Part shown: piece after piece, positions 35,947 through 45,123 of the stretch
Layout: the number at the start of each line of letters is the position of its first letter
Position numbering within the stretch: position 1 is the stretch's first letter
NCBI RefSeq assembly: GCF_000685215.1
Contig: NZ_ARYJ01000001.1
Coordinates: 372,001-436,000 of the forward strand
Direction: 5' to 3'
Origin: Hyphomonas jannaschiana VP2
Lineage (GTDB): Bacteria > Pseudomonadota > Alphaproteobacteria > Caulobacterales > Hyphomonadaceae
DNA: 64,000 nt
Made by a program: the position numbers and the translations under genes
Notes under the pieces: model-generated
Told to the model about the DNA's origin: nothing
What the model saw: only the letters and a program-made list of their open reading frames with translations
Database searches by the model: none

Positions 35947-37446
35947 TCAGCCCCCCAGCTCGTCGAGGGCCGCCGCCAGCTCGCGCTCAAGATTGTAGTA
36001 GGACGCCCGGTCCCAGAAGCGCGGTCGGCCGATGCCTGTGCCGCGGTGCTTACCGATCACGCGGCCATTCTCGTCCTCACCTTCAATCTCGTATTTGAGA
36101 ACGTCCTGAAGCACGATCGTGTCGCCCTCAAGACCGAGCACTTCGGTCACATTCATAATCCGGCGGGAGCCATCGCGGAGGCGAGACGCCTGCACAACAA
36201 CGTCGATTGAGCCGACAATCATTTCCCGGATGGTTTTTGCGGGAAGCGAAAAGCCGCCCATCGTGATCATGGATTCAACACGGCTCAGCGCCTCGCGCGG
36301 GCTGTTGGCGTGGAGCGTTCCCATGGATCCGTCATGGCCCGTGTTCATCGCCTGCAGAAGGTCAAACGCCTCTGGTCCACGCACCTCGCCGACGATGATC
36401 CGTTCCGGACGCATACGCAGACAGTTCTTGACGAGATCGCGCATCGTGATTTCGCCAGTGCCCTCAATGTTGGGCGGACGGGTCTCAAGACGCACCACGT
36501 GCGGCTGCTGTAGCTGAAGTTCGGCGGAGTCTTCGCAGGTAATGACGCGTTCGCCGGGCTCGATGAATCCGGTCAGACAGTTCAGCAGCGTCGTTTTACC
36601 GGAACCCGTACCACCGGAGATCAAGACATTACAGCGTGAGTGTCCGATGATCCGGAGCAGTTCGGCCCCCGGCTCGCTGATGGAGCCGAAATTCACAAGG
36701 TCCTGAAGGCGCAGCTTGTCCTTCTTGAACTTACGAATGGTGAGCGTCGGCCCGTCAATCGCCAGCGGGGGCGCAATCACGTTTACACGCGAGCCGTCCA
36801 GAAGACGCGCGTCACAGATCGGCGAGGAATCGTCGACCCGGCGGCCGACCTGGCTCACGATCCGCTGACAGATGTTCATCAGCTGCGCGTTGTCGCGGAA
36901 CCGGATGTTCGTCCGCTCGATCTTCCCGTTGACCTCGATATAAGTTGTATCGGCACCGTTGACCATGATGTCGGCGATGTCATCCCGTGCGAGCAGCGGC
37001 TCCAGAGGACCATAGCCGAGCACGTCGTTACAAATGTCGTCGAGCAGCTGCTCCTGCTCCGACAGGGACATCACAACATTCTTGATCGAGATAATTTCGA
37101 CCACGATGTCGCGGATTTCCTCACGCGCACTTTCGGAGTCGAGCTGAGCCAGCTGCGACAGGTCAATCGTATCGATCAGTGCATTGAAGATGGTGGTCTT
37201 CGTTGCATAGTACTGCTCGGACTGCTGCGAAACCTGGCGGACCTTTTCGGGCTTTGGCTCAGGCGGAGCCGGTGCGGGTGGAGGCGGTGCCTTGGGCGCA
37301 CCTTTGACAGCGACCGGAGCCGGCGCGGATGGCTTTGCCGCAGCCTGTGGGCGGCGAGCCGCTGGCGCAGGAGCAGCCTTCGGCGCCGGCGCGGGCGTCG
37401 GTGCCGCTGTCGGAGATCCAGAAGGAGAACGTTTGCCAAATGCCAT
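35947..37446 (-). CDS. cpaF: Tad pilus assembly ATPase CpaF/TadA
   Basis: A 499-residue secretion ATPase powering pilus extension and retraction. Walker A is [14 protein letters not shown]; the Asp box CEDSAELQ, Walker [16 protein letters not shown] and the His box [14 protein letters not shown] follow. The first 75 residues are almost all Ala, Pro and Lys, a disordered tail. It sits between cpaE and tadB. Confidence 0.96.
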   Translation of the reverse strand: MAFGKRSPSGSPTAAPTPAPAPKAAPAPAARRPQAAAKPSAPAPVAVKGAPKAPPPPAPAPPEPKPEKVRQVSQQSEQYYATKTTIFNALIDTIDLSQLAQLDSESAREEIRDIVVEIISIKNVVMSLSEQEQLLDDICNDVLGYGPLEPLLARDDIADIMVNGADTTYIEVNGKIERTNIRFRDNAQLMNICQRIVSQVGRRVDDSSPICDARLLDGSRVNVIAPPLAIDGPTLTIRKFKKDKLRLQDLVNFGSISEPGAELLRIIGHSRCNVLISGGTGSGKTTLLNCLTGFIEPGERVITCEDSAELQLQQPHVVRLETRPPNIEGTGEITMRDLVKNCLRMRPERIIVGEVRGPEAFDLLQAMNTGHDGSMGTLHANSPREALSRVESMITMGGFSLPAKTIREMIVGSIDVVVQASRLRDGSRRIMNVTEVLGLEGDTIVLQDVLKYEIEGEDENGRVIGKHRGTGIGRPRFWDRASYYNLERELAAALDELGG

Positions 37447-37470
37447 TCGTATGTCCCGCTCTGCCTGGCC

Positions 37471-38874
37471 TTATTTGCCCAGCAGTTTCTTGAAGAAGGA
37501 TTTCTGTTGTGCGGCGACGGCGCGGCCGGTCAGCAGGGACGCCATGTGGTCGATTGCCTGAGCGGACCGCGACGCCGCATCTGTCTCCGAGATCATCTGG
37601 CCGTTGTTTGCCGCCGTGCCGAACAGTTCAGGCTCGAACGGCAGAATGACTTCCGGCTCAACCCCGATGGCTGCGCCAAAATCCTTGACCGGAATCTCAG
37701 GCCGCTTGGGCACACCGGACATGTTGATGATCAGGCGAGGCGGGTTGTCGTTCGGACGCGCCGCTTTCAGCTGGTCTATATAGTTCTTGCCGTTCCGCAG
37801 CGAGGCGAGGTCCGGCTGGCAGACGATGATGACTTCATCGGACGCAACCAGTGTACGCTGAACCCAGCGGCTCCACACATGCGGCAGATCGAGTACCAGG
37901 AAAGGTACATTCCGGCGAACCACTTCGATCACGGAGATATAGGACTCGTCCGGAATATCCATGATCTGGCCGATAGAGGCCGGGGCCGTGAACAGGGAAA
38001 GCCTGTCGCTGGCCTTGGCCAGCAGGCGTTCAATCACTGCGTCGTCTGCCCGCTCCGGCTGCAACAGGGCATCGGCAACGGTCTGTGTCGGCTCCTGATT
38101 GAAGTCGAGTGCCGTCGTGCCAAAGGACAGGTCGAGGTCGACAAGGGTCGTGTTGACCTTGGTATTCTCGGCAAGCGCCCAGGCCAGATTGTGCGCAATG
38201 GTCGAGGCCCCTACCCCGCCCTTGGCGCCGACTACGGAAATCTGCTTGCCAACGAAAGGTGCATCCGGATCCGCGAACAGGCCTGAGATCGTCCGCAGGA
38301 TCTGCAGAGGCTGGAACGGCGGCACGACATATTCGCTGACACCGCGCGAAACCAGCTGGCGGTAGAGCGCAATATCGTTGATGGCCCCGATGACCATCAC
38401 CTTGACCGTCTCATCGCAATGCTCAGCGAGCATATCGATTTCAGACAGCAGCTGAGCCGACCGCGCCGTGGATTCGATGATCAGCAGATTCGGCGTCGGG
38501 TTCTGGCTCATATATTCGATGGCCCCGGCGATCCCGCCAGAATGCGCTTCGATCGTGGCGCGCCCCATACGGCGGTCACGTTCACAGACTTCCATCAGAA
38601 GCCGTGTCTCATCCCGCTCGTAGAAGACCTGGATGGAAATCGCCGGAAGGACGGAATCGCCGCCGAGCCCATCCTCAGGAGCCGTGAACACCGGTTGATC
38701 GAACTCGACTTCACGGGCTGGCGTTTCAAGGTCCACCATGACAGAAGACTCTCCGGCCATATCAGCCGCAGGCTCTTCTTTCGGAAGCACCAGATCCGCC
38801 ATCGGATCGTCTGCGAAGACGTCTTCGAAGTCAGACTCGAAATCGGATTCGTGGAGCGGTTTTTCGCTGGACAT
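37471..38874 (-). CDS. cpaE: CpaE/TadZ localisation ATPase
   Basis: A 467-residue MinD/ParA-like protein that places the pilus machinery. An acidic tail (1-70) is followed by a receiver-like domain, then the deviant Walker A SVVGAKGGVGASTIAHNLA, the switch LVDLDLSFGTTALD and LVLDLPHVWSRW. The C-terminus has an amphipathic helix that could contact membrane. Confidence 0.93.
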   Translation of the reverse strand: MSSEKPLHESDFESDFEDVFADDPMADLVLPKEEPAADMAGESSVMVDLETPAREVEFDQPVFTAPEDGLGGDSVLPAISIQVFYERDETRLLMEVCERDRRMGRATIEAHSGGIAGAIEYMSQNPTPNLLIIESTARSAQLLSEIDMLAEHCDETVKVMVIGAINDIALYRQLVSRGVSEYVVPPFQPLQILRTISGLFADPDAPFVGKQISVVGAKGGVGASTIAHNLAWALAENTKVNTTLVDLDLSFGTTALDFNQEPTQTVADALLQPERADDAVIERLLAKASDRLSLFTAPASIGQIMDIPDESYISVIEVVRRNVPFLVLDLPHVWSRWVQRTLVASDEVIIVCQPDLASLRNGKNYIDQLKAARPNDNPPRLIINMSGVPKRPEIPVKDFGAAIGVEPEVILPFEPELFGTAANNGQMISETDAASRSAQAIDHMASLLTGRAVAAQQKSFFKKLLGK

Positions 38875-38900
38875 GGCTTCTCTATCCCTTGTCTTACGCT

Positions 38901-39614
38901 CTAGTTCGAAATGGCCTGAGAGACGGTGCCCGACTCATCGCTCGTGCGCTTCGATGCGGTCGTTTCACCTTGGCGGAATTTTTCAAGAATGACTGCGCGG
39001 CGGAGCGGATCGCCTTTTTCCAGCGGCCGGTTGCCAAGCAGGTCTGCCGGGTCAGCGATCATCGCCGCCATGTTCGACCGGACGGCACAGCCGAGCGTCG
39101 GCATTTCATTGTTCGATGTGACATCCGAGAAATCGACCTCTGCGAGCGACCGGCATTCAGGCGCAACCGCCTTGTAGCTCTGGAAGGCAAGGATCATCGG
39201 TTCGGCGACATCGGATCCGGCGCCGTGATTGGTGCCGGAAATCTCGCTGTACTGAACACCGCGCTCATATGCGATCGCGCGCGCTTCGGCGACGGCTGCC
39301 ACTGCAAGCTGCGGATTGGACGAGGAGGCTGGCAGCGACATGATCAGTGGCCCATGGCCGTGATCGCGGTAGGCCGCCACGAAACTGGAAATGCTCGCCT
39401 TGTCCGTCAGGCTGAGTTCGGACGCCTCGGGGTGGATCGCGATCTCGAGGAATTCCGTACTCTTTTCGACGCCGATTGGGTTACGGTCGAGGGCCGTACC
39501 CTGCAGGTAGGCCTTCGGAACACTGGTTGGCGCCGCGCTGGAACAGGCCGCAAGAGCCGTCAGGCAAAGGCTGGCGGTCAGCAGCGTCTTGGCAGGTTTC
39601 AGGATTCTGGTCAC
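38901..39614 (-). CDS. cpaD: CpaD family pilus lipoprotein
   Basis: A 237-residue lipoprotein with lipobox LTALAAC. CpaD proteins hold a low-conservation periplasmic domain. The central repeat-like stretch SLPASSSNPQLAVAAVAEAR and the C-terminal NMAAMIADPADLLGNRPLEK are typical; the last is the usual C-terminal motif of the family. Its position between cpaC and cpaE is canonical. Confidence 0.9.
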   Translation of the reverse strand: MTRILKPAKTLLTASLCLTALAACSSAAPTSVPKAYLQGTALDRNPIGVEKSTEFLEIAIHPEASELSLTDKASISSFVAAYRDHGHGPLIMSLPASSSNPQLAVAAVAEARAIAYERGVQYSEISGTNHGAGSDVAEPMILAFQSYKAVAPECRSLAEVDFSDVTSNNEMPTLGCAVRSNMAAMIADPADLLGNRPLEKGDPLRRAVILEKFRQGETTASKRTSDESGTVSQAISN

Positions 39615-39625
39615 CTTCTGGTCCC

Positions 39626-41266
39626 CTATTCCTCAATAAAGCCCACAGGGGCACGATAATCCGATGCCGAAACGGGCGCCCCGTCGCGGCCATATTGTTC
39701 GTTCAGCTTGCCGAAGAAGATCGTTTTTGCGTCCGATGCATTGGCAAAACCATCTGCCGGTGTACGAAGCATGTTCTTCTGCGTCGGGTCGACGAGGTAA
39801 GGCGTCACGATGACAACCAGTTCCGTCTCTTCATTAAGGAAGTCGCGTGACTGGAACAACGCACCCAGAATCGGAAGCTTGTTAAGGCCCGGCAACTGGT
39901 CCAGAGACTGGCGCGTCCGGGTCTGTATGAGACCAGCCAGCATCATGGATCCACCGCTCGGCAGTTCGACCGTGCTTTCCGCACGCCGGACAGACAGAGC
40001 CGGGATCGTCAGCGTCTGGGCCGTGATCACGTTGCCCTTGTCATCAACACCCGCAATCGACTGCCCCTGGAAGGAGCCCTGATTGGTCAGCTCAGAGACC
40101 TCTGTCGAAACCTTCAGGGAGATACGCCCTTCCGACAACACGACCGGCGTGAAGCCGAGCCCGACACCATAAGGTTTGAACTCGATGGTGATGCGGCCAT
40201 TATTATCCTGGCCGACAGGTACAGGAAACTCACCGCCGGCAAGGAACTTCGCCGACTCCCCTGACACCGCCGAGATATTGGGTTCGGCAAGGGTACGGAC
40301 GATGCCGATCCGCTCGAGCGCATCAATTGCCGCGCCTGCAGAGGACTGGAAACGGCCATCATTGTAATTGGTGTAGCCTACATCACCGGAAAGGCCGCCA
40401 AGCCGGTTCCCCGCCACATTGTAACCATTCGCACTGCTGAACCCGACACTCCGGCTGAATGGAAGGTCCGGCTGCATCTGCTGAACGGCCGTACCTTGAT
40501 TGGTCGTATTGTAGCCCGCGCCGGGAATAACCTGAACGGTGCCGTCGGCCAGGACCCGCGTCGTATCCGGTTCGAAAAAGAGCGGAAAGCCGTTCTGGAA
40601 AACCTGCTGTAGCGACTGGCTTGCCAGATCGCCAAAATTAGTCGCACCCGACAGATTGATGCCCAGCTGTTTGATGACAGAACGCTGCATCTCGACAATG
40701 CGCACTTCCAGCATCACCTGGTCTTTTGCGGCAATGTCGATCATGTTGACGATCTTGGTCTGATCGTTTGCGTTCAGGTAGGCCTCGACAAGGCGCTGGA
40801 CAGCATCTGCCTCTGAGAGGCTGTCGGTCGTCCCGGTAATGACAACATTTCCGTTCAGGCCTTCGACCTTGACTCTCGCGCCCGGTACGTGACGGGAGAT
40901 CATGTCTTCGATACTGCTCATATCCATCTCGACATTGATTTCGAGATTGAGGATCTGATTGCCGGAGCGGTCAAAGACGAACGCGTTGGTCTGTCCGTAT
41001 TTCATCCCGCGGAATATGATGCGTTGAGACGTCTGCACGACGGCATCGGCGATGTCAGGATTGGTAATCACCACGTCCGCCGCCGGCGCCCCAAGATCGA
41101 CAATGGTCGATTTGTTCAGTCCGAGCGTGACCCGCTTGCTGAAAGCAGACTCACCTGGTTGGGTGATTTGCGTATCGAGCCCGCTCGGCCCGGCAATGGC
41201 GACCGGCGCCGCCAGCAGAGGCAGAACAAGCAAAGCTGCCAGTCTGGTTGTCAGGAAGGCCTTCAT
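39626..41266 (-). CDS. cpaC: Flp pilus secretin CpaC/RcpA
   Basis: A 546-residue outer-membrane secretin with a signal peptide (1-25). The N-domain (KSTIVDLGAPAADVVITNPD, MKYGQTNAFVFDRSGNQIL) and a BON/KH-like domain (VPGARVKVEGLNGNVVITG) precede the secretin core (EPNISAVSGESAKFLAGGEF, YGVGLGFTPVVL, MMLAGLIQTR and LPILGALFQSR). It forms the outer-membrane pore for the pilus. Confidence 0.96.
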   Translation of the reverse strand: MKAFLTTRLAALLVLPLLAAPVAIAGPSGLDTQITQPGESAFSKRVTLGLNKSTIVDLGAPAADVVITNPDIADAVVQTSQRIIFRGMKYGQTNAFVFDRSGNQILNLEINVEMDMSSIEDMISRHVPGARVKVEGLNGNVVITGTTDSLSEADAVQRLVEAYLNANDQTKIVNMIDIAAKDQVMLEVRIVEMQRSVIKQLGINLSGATNFGDLASQSLQQVFQNGFPLFFEPDTTRVLADGTVQVIPGAGYNTTNQGTAVQQMQPDLPFSRSVGFSSANGYNVAGNRLGGLSGDVGYTNYNDGRFQSSAGAAIDALERIGIVRTLAEPNISAVSGESAKFLAGGEFPVPVGQDNNGRITIEFKPYGVGLGFTPVVLSEGRISLKVSTEVSELTNQGSFQGQSIAGVDDKGNVITAQTLTIPALSVRRAESTVELPSGGSMMLAGLIQTRTRQSLDQLPGLNKLPILGALFQSRDFLNEETELVVIVTPYLVDPTQKNMLRTPADGFANASDAKTIFFGKLNEQYGRDGAPVSASDYRAPVGFIEE

Positions 41267-41268
41267 AC

Positions 41269-42105
41269 TCAGCTACCCCCGAGGCCGGCAGTTGCCCGGC
41301 CATTCCGATAGATTGTGACACCATTGCCAGGAGAGCTCCCGCCTCTCAGCAGATCGGTCCGCGCACCACGCGAACCAGTGTCGCCCGCATCCGACCAGGG
41401 CCGGAGAGACAGCGAAAGCGTACCCAGCCGCTGCGAGTGCGCGATCAGTTCAGCTTCTTCAGGCGTCACCTCAAGTGTCGCCGTATTACCAATCTGGGAA
41501 GCCGATTCGGAGTCTCCCTGGTAGAACACCTGATCGATCGCCAGCACTCTGACGTTTTTGAGGATGGTTTCCGTTATCGGCCGATCGATAACCGCTTCAG
41601 CCATGGCCACCTGCGCCTGATAGGTCAGGATGACATCCACCCGGTCATCCGGCAGAATGAACCCACCCGAGGCCGACTCTGTCGAAATCTCAACGGAAAT
41701 GGCCCGCATGCCGGGCTTGAGGAGCGCCGCCATAAAGCCGGTCTCCCCTTTCATGACCAGTTTCTGTGGAAGAATGGGTTCTTCCGCATAGATCGGGATA
41801 CGAACCACACTGCCGGACAATTCGTTGATCGCGTCAGCATCATTCTCTTCGGTCTTGTACCCCGAGACGATGTTGTTTTCCGGCCAGGCCGCCCATTCGA
41901 AGTCATCTGGTGACAGAAGGTCCCCGACCAGCAGGTCCCGCTTGGCGACAAGGACATGCGTCTCGGACACTTCCCTTTCCTGCACCACGGGCTGCTCTAT
42001 CGCGGTTTGCGGCTGCATCAGCCCCCGCACAAGAAATGCCGCTGCGATCGCTGCAACAGCCGCGCCAATCAGGATAATAAGACGCATCGGAGACATGGAG
42101 TGCAA
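41269..42105 (-). CDS. cpaB: Pilus assembly protein CpaB/RcpC
   Basis: A 278-residue periplasmic protein with one N-terminal membrane segment (LIILIGAAVAAIAAAFLV). The SAF/beta-clip domain comes next (VAKRDLLVGDLLSPDDFEW) followed by FILPDDRVDVILTY. CpaB links the inner-membrane platform to the secretin. Its stop is 2 bases before cpaC. Confidence 0.94.
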   Translation of the reverse strand: MHSMSPMRLIILIGAAVAAIAAAFLVRGLMQPQTAIEQPVVQEREVSETHVLVAKRDLLVGDLLSPDDFEWAAWPENNIVSGYKTEENDADAINELSGSVVRIPIYAEEPILPQKLVMKGETGFMAALLKPGMRAISVEISTESASGGFILPDDRVDVILTYQAQVAMAEAVIDRPITETILKNVRVLAIDQVFYQGDSESASQIGNTATLEVTPEEAELIAHSQRLGTLSLSLRPWSDAGDTGSRGARTDLLRGGSSPGNGVTIYRNGRATAGLGGS

Positions 42106-42195
42106 CTCCCTTTAATTACGATACACGGGGACACTCGCCTGCCGGCTTCAATCCCCATCCATGTGCCAGATTCCCACAGCACGCCTAAAGCAACG

Positions 42196-42711
42196 TTAAC
42201 CGATTATCCCGGCTGCTCTTAAGGTTTCGGAAAGGATTGGTGAGCTGGCGCTCGCAACAAAAGCGCCTGCGGCAATTGCCACGCCGTACGGCACCCCGGC
42301 TTTTTCCTCGAACGGAGCCCGGATCGGACCCGGCACAACGGCCGCCGGAACCGTATTGCGGACCAGAACGATGAGCAGCGCGCACGCACCGCCGACAAGC
42401 GCCATCGTGAAAACGAATTCGAGTGAGGCGGAAGGACCGATCCAGAGCATGACTGCCGGGATCATCTTCGCATCCCCTCCCCCGAATACCCGGAAAGCAA
42501 AGAGGGCAAATCCGATGACAAATGCCGCAAGGCCGGCGAGCACGTGGCCGATCAGGATTTCAACGGGCAGACCGGAAAAGACTGCCGCCGGGACGAACAG
42601 GCCGGCAATCGTCAGGTTGAGCCAATTGGGAATCGTCAGGCTGTTCACATCGTGAAGCGCCGCGAAAAGACACAAGGCCAAAAACAGGCCACCAAGGATG
42701 ATCAGAATCAT
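42196..42711 (-). CDS. cpaA: Prepilin peptidase CpaA/TadV
   Basis: A 171-residue aspartic peptidase of the inner membrane that cleaves the Flp leader. The first catalytic Asp lies in LHDVNSLTIPNWLN, and the second in FGGGDAKMIPAVML, the family signature. ATG 42711 begins the first helix MILIILGGLFLALC; the frame stays open to 42795 without family features. It starts 92 bases after the pilin terminator. Confidence 0.93.
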   Translation of the reverse strand: MILIILGGLFLALCLFAALHDVNSLTIPNWLNLTIAGLFVPAAVFSGLPVEILIGHVLAGLAAFVIGFALFAFRVFGGGDAKMIPAVMLWIGPSASLEFVFTMALVGGACALLIVLVRNTVPAAVVPGPIRAPFEEKAGVPYGVAIAAGAFVASASSPILSETLRAAGIIG

Positions 42712-42802
42712 GTCCGCATTCCCCAAATCACAGGACTGCGCCGGACCCTGACCGGTAATTCCTAACGAATGCTGAGCACCTGTTCCAAAGGGCACCGCAT
42801 AG

Positions 42803-42831
42803 AAAAAGGCCGCCAGGTTTCCCTGGCGACC
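42803..42831 (-). terminator. Strong intrinsic terminator after the flp pilin gene
   Basis: On the minus strand a 10-bp stem with one G-U pair closes a GAAA tetraloop (GGTCGCCAGG GAAA CCTGGCGGCC) and is followed by TTTTT. It stops most pilin transcripts before cpaA, so the pilin would be made in excess over the assembly proteins. Confidence 0.85.
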
Positions 42832-42855
42832 TCTTCTTAGTCCTCTGAGGGTCTA

Positions 42856-43011
42856 TTAGACCATCTCAGCAGCAACCGTGTTGAAGGTCGCCGAAGCGTT
42901 GGAGCCAAGAGCGGTGACACCACCGATGATAGCAACAGCGATCAGAGCGGCAATCAGGCCGTATTCGATAGCTGTGGCACCCGACTCGTCTTTCAGAAAA
43001 CGTGCAAACAT
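42856..43011 (-). CDS. flp: Flp type IVb pilin
   Basis: A 51-residue pilin. The prepilin cleavage site and hydrophobic spine are textbook: MFARFLKDESGATAIEYGLI then AALIAVAIIGGVTALG. The Glu-Tyr after the cleaved Gly is typical of Flp. GGGAGTTTCC precedes the ATG. It is the monomer of the adhesive fibre and has its own terminator. Confidence 0.95.
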   Translation of the reverse strand: MFARFLKDESGATAIEYGLIAALIAVAIIGGVTALGSNASATFNTVAAEMV

Positions 43012-43304
43012 TGGAAACTCCCATCATGCATTTGTTAGCGCCCCGGTTCTCATTTGTGTGCCGGAACAGTTCGAACCCTACGCGATTATTGTTCACATCG
43101 AGTTGAGAGAAACAGAAATTCCATGAAGGGGTTACAGGGATTTGTTTACTACCTGAATCCGGATGCGGACAGGTTCGGCCCCTGCGGCCGGGTGTGGATT
43201 CCTTATATACATATACGCGCCCGAAAAGCGAGCCTTTTACCGGTTAGCACTCGTGAAACTTTCTTCAGACAAATTGCGAGAAATAATTCCTGGAGTGACC
43301 GGAC

Positions 43305-43748
43305 ATGAGAAATTCCGCACGCATGTGTGCTTTTGGCCTGGCCGCCAGCCTGATGGTCCTGCCAGCAATCGCTGAGCCGCTGACCGTCGAGGCCAACAAG
43401 ACTGTCCCGCTCAAACTGAAAGGGAGCGCCGCAAGCGTTGTCCTGGGCAACCGGAACATCGCAGACGTCGCCGTTCATGACGAGCACATGATCTTCATCA
43501 CGGGCAAATCTTTCGGAACCACCAATCTGATGGTCTTCGACCGGGCCGGAAACCAGCTCGTGAACACGGAAGTGGTCGTCACGGTGAACTCGTCCAATCT
43601 CGTCACGGTAAACCGCAGCGGCGCCAACTATACGTATGACTGTGCCCCCGCCTGCCGATCGGTCGTCAGCCCTGGTGATGATCCTCAGTACTTCAATGGC
43701 CTGATGCAGCAGCAGCGGGGCATGCAGTCTCTCACAGACGCTGACTGA
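43305..43748 (+). CDS. Stand-alone secretin-type N-domain protein of the pilus locus
   Basis: A 147-residue exported protein (signal peptide 1-23) whose middle is a pilus-assembly N-terminal domain like that of CpaC. Compare LTVEANKTVPLKLKGSAASV, VLGNRNIADVAVHDEHMIFI and GKSFGTTNLMVFDRAGNQL with the CpaC block NKSTIVDLGAPAADVVITNP...GQTNAFVFDRSGNQ. It has no secretin core. Two cysteines (DCAPACRS) may form a disulfide. It stands divergent to flp, 293 bases away, and probably modulates the CpaC channel; that role is inferred. Confidence 0.83.
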   Translation: MRNSARMCAFGLAASLMVLPAIAEPLTVEANKTVPLKLKGSAASVVLGNRNIADVAVHDEHMIFITGKSFGTTNLMVFDRAGNQLVNTEVVVTVNSSNLVTVNRSGANYTYDCAPACRSVVSPGDDPQYFNGLMQQQRGMQSLTDAD

Positions 43749-43877
43749 CAAAGCGCCTGCCGGGGTGGGTTAGAACATCCGATCTGAATTCGATCAAATT
43801 TACCCGACCCCGGAAACGAGCGGCAAACCCAAGTCTGATACGCATAAGACTGAGCGGCTCTGATAGAGGGGTTTGGG

Positions 43878-44438
43878 ATGCGTTCGCCAACCGCAGGAAT
43901 TCTGACATCCAGACTGCAACGAAAGCTTGCAGAGTGGGCTACTGAGCGCCGCGGCCAGACCGCGGTGGAATTTGCGCTGATCGCGGCGCCCTTCTTCTTC
44001 ATTATTTTCGGCCTGATGGAAATCTGCCTGATCTTCATCATGTCGACCGTGCTGGAACACGCAGTGTCGGATTCTTCCCGTGAGATCCGTACTGGTCAGG
44101 CACAGGAAGCCGGGTTTTCCAAGGTCGAGTTCCGCAACTCCGTCTGTGACAAGATGTTCGGCCTGATGGGGTGTGATTCAAACCTCCATATTGATGTGAA
44201 ACGCCTCAGCAATTTCAGCTCGGCTGATCTCGGTTCCCCGCTCGATGCCGACGGGAACTTTGATGACAGCAGCTTCGACTTTCAGCCCGGCGGCTCCAAC
44301 GACATTGTTGCCGTCCGCGTCTATTACGAATGGAGCCTGGTGACCCCGATCATGTCCGCACCGCTGGCCAACATGGCGAACGGCAAGCACATGATTCAGG
44401 CCAGCACCGTCTTCCGGAACGAGCCATTCGGAGACTGA
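43878..44438 (+). CDS. TadE-like pseudopilin
   Basis: A 186-residue pseudopilin. After a basic leader it carries RRGQTAVEFALIAAPFFFII, the TadE motif with Glu at +5 of the cleaved site, then a long helix. The globular part has a Cys pair (SVCDKMFGLMGCD). It is followed after 3 bases by a second TadE/G-like gene. Confidence 0.9.
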   Translation: MRSPTAGILTSRLQRKLAEWATERRGQTAVEFALIAAPFFFIIFGLMEICLIFIMSTVLEHAVSDSSREIRTGQAQEAGFSKVEFRNSVCDKMFGLMGCDSNLHIDVKRLSNFSSADLGSPLDADGNFDDSSFDFQPGGSNDIVAVRVYYEWSLVTPIMSAPLANMANGKHMIQASTVFRNEPFGD

Positions 44439-44441
44439 TCC

Positions 44442-45053
44442 ATGTCCAGGAAAACGCTTCTCTCCCGCCTCAATCCCCGTCTGAAATGGCGCGGTATCCG
44501 TGGCTTGCGGTATAATGAACAGGGCATTTCCGCGGTCGAGTTTGCTCTGATTGCGCCACTGCTGATCATTCTGTACCTCGGTGCGATCGAACTCAGCCTG
44601 CTGATGGAGGTGGACCGCCGGGTTACCCAGACCAGCGCCAGCCTGGGCGACCTCACGGCGCGCCTCTCCACGGTGACCGATTCCGACATGGCGGAAATGT
44701 TCGCCGCCGCCAAAGTGCTGATGTACCCCTATGAAGCTGACTCGGCTCAGATGCGTATTACCAGCATTGTCGACAGCGGTGACGGCAATCCAAAAGTCAC
44801 CTGGTCAGATGCTCACAACATGACCGCATATACCAAAGGGACGACCGTGACGCTGCCAGACGGCATCATGCCCTCCCCTGGCTCCATCATTATGGCTGAG
44901 GTCAGCTATGAGTATGTGAGCGAGTTCGGTTACATCATTTCGACGTCGAAAACGATTAGCGACAAATTCTATCTGCGGCCCCGGCGCGTGTCCGAAATTG
45001 CACGCGTATCAACGGCGGGCGCAGGTTCCAACCCCTTCGGCCCCACCAGCTGA
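44442..45053 (+). CDS. TadE/TadG-like pseudopilin
   Basis: A second pseudopilin, 203 residues. NEQGISAVEFALIAPLLIIL is the TadE/G segment, with a soluble C-domain, and no von Willebrand domain, so it resembles TadE more than the long TadG. It shares a transcript with the gene before it and ends at the strong terminator at 45084. Confidence 0.88.
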   Translation: MSRKTLLSRLNPRLKWRGIRGLRYNEQGISAVEFALIAPLLIILYLGAIELSLLMEVDRRVTQTSASLGDLTARLSTVTDSDMAEMFAAAKVLMYPYEADSAQMRITSIVDSGDGNPKVTWSDAHNMTAYTKGTTVTLPDGIMPSPGSIIMAEVSYEYVSEFGYIISTSKTISDKFYLRPRRVSEIARVSTAGAGSNPFGPTS

Positions 45054-45083
45054 ACCAACTCCTCTCCCAGGAGCATTTACCGG

Positions 45084-45115
45084 AAGGCCAGCCTCTCAGG
45101 AGGCTGGCCTTCTTT
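45084..45115 (+). terminator. Intrinsic terminator after the TadE/G genes
   Basis: A perfect 12-bp stem (AAGGCCAGCCTC with GAGGCTGGCCTT) closes a TCAG loop, followed by CTTT. The A run on the opposite strand is short, so it mainly serves the plus-strand genes; it could also stop the convergent MFS transcript. Confidence 0.85.
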
Positions 45116-45123
45116 ACATTCAG

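Noticed and set aside
36640-38286. Plus-strand open frame over cpaF and cpaE
   Set aside because: Both real genes on the minus strand have full sets of motifs; this frame has none.
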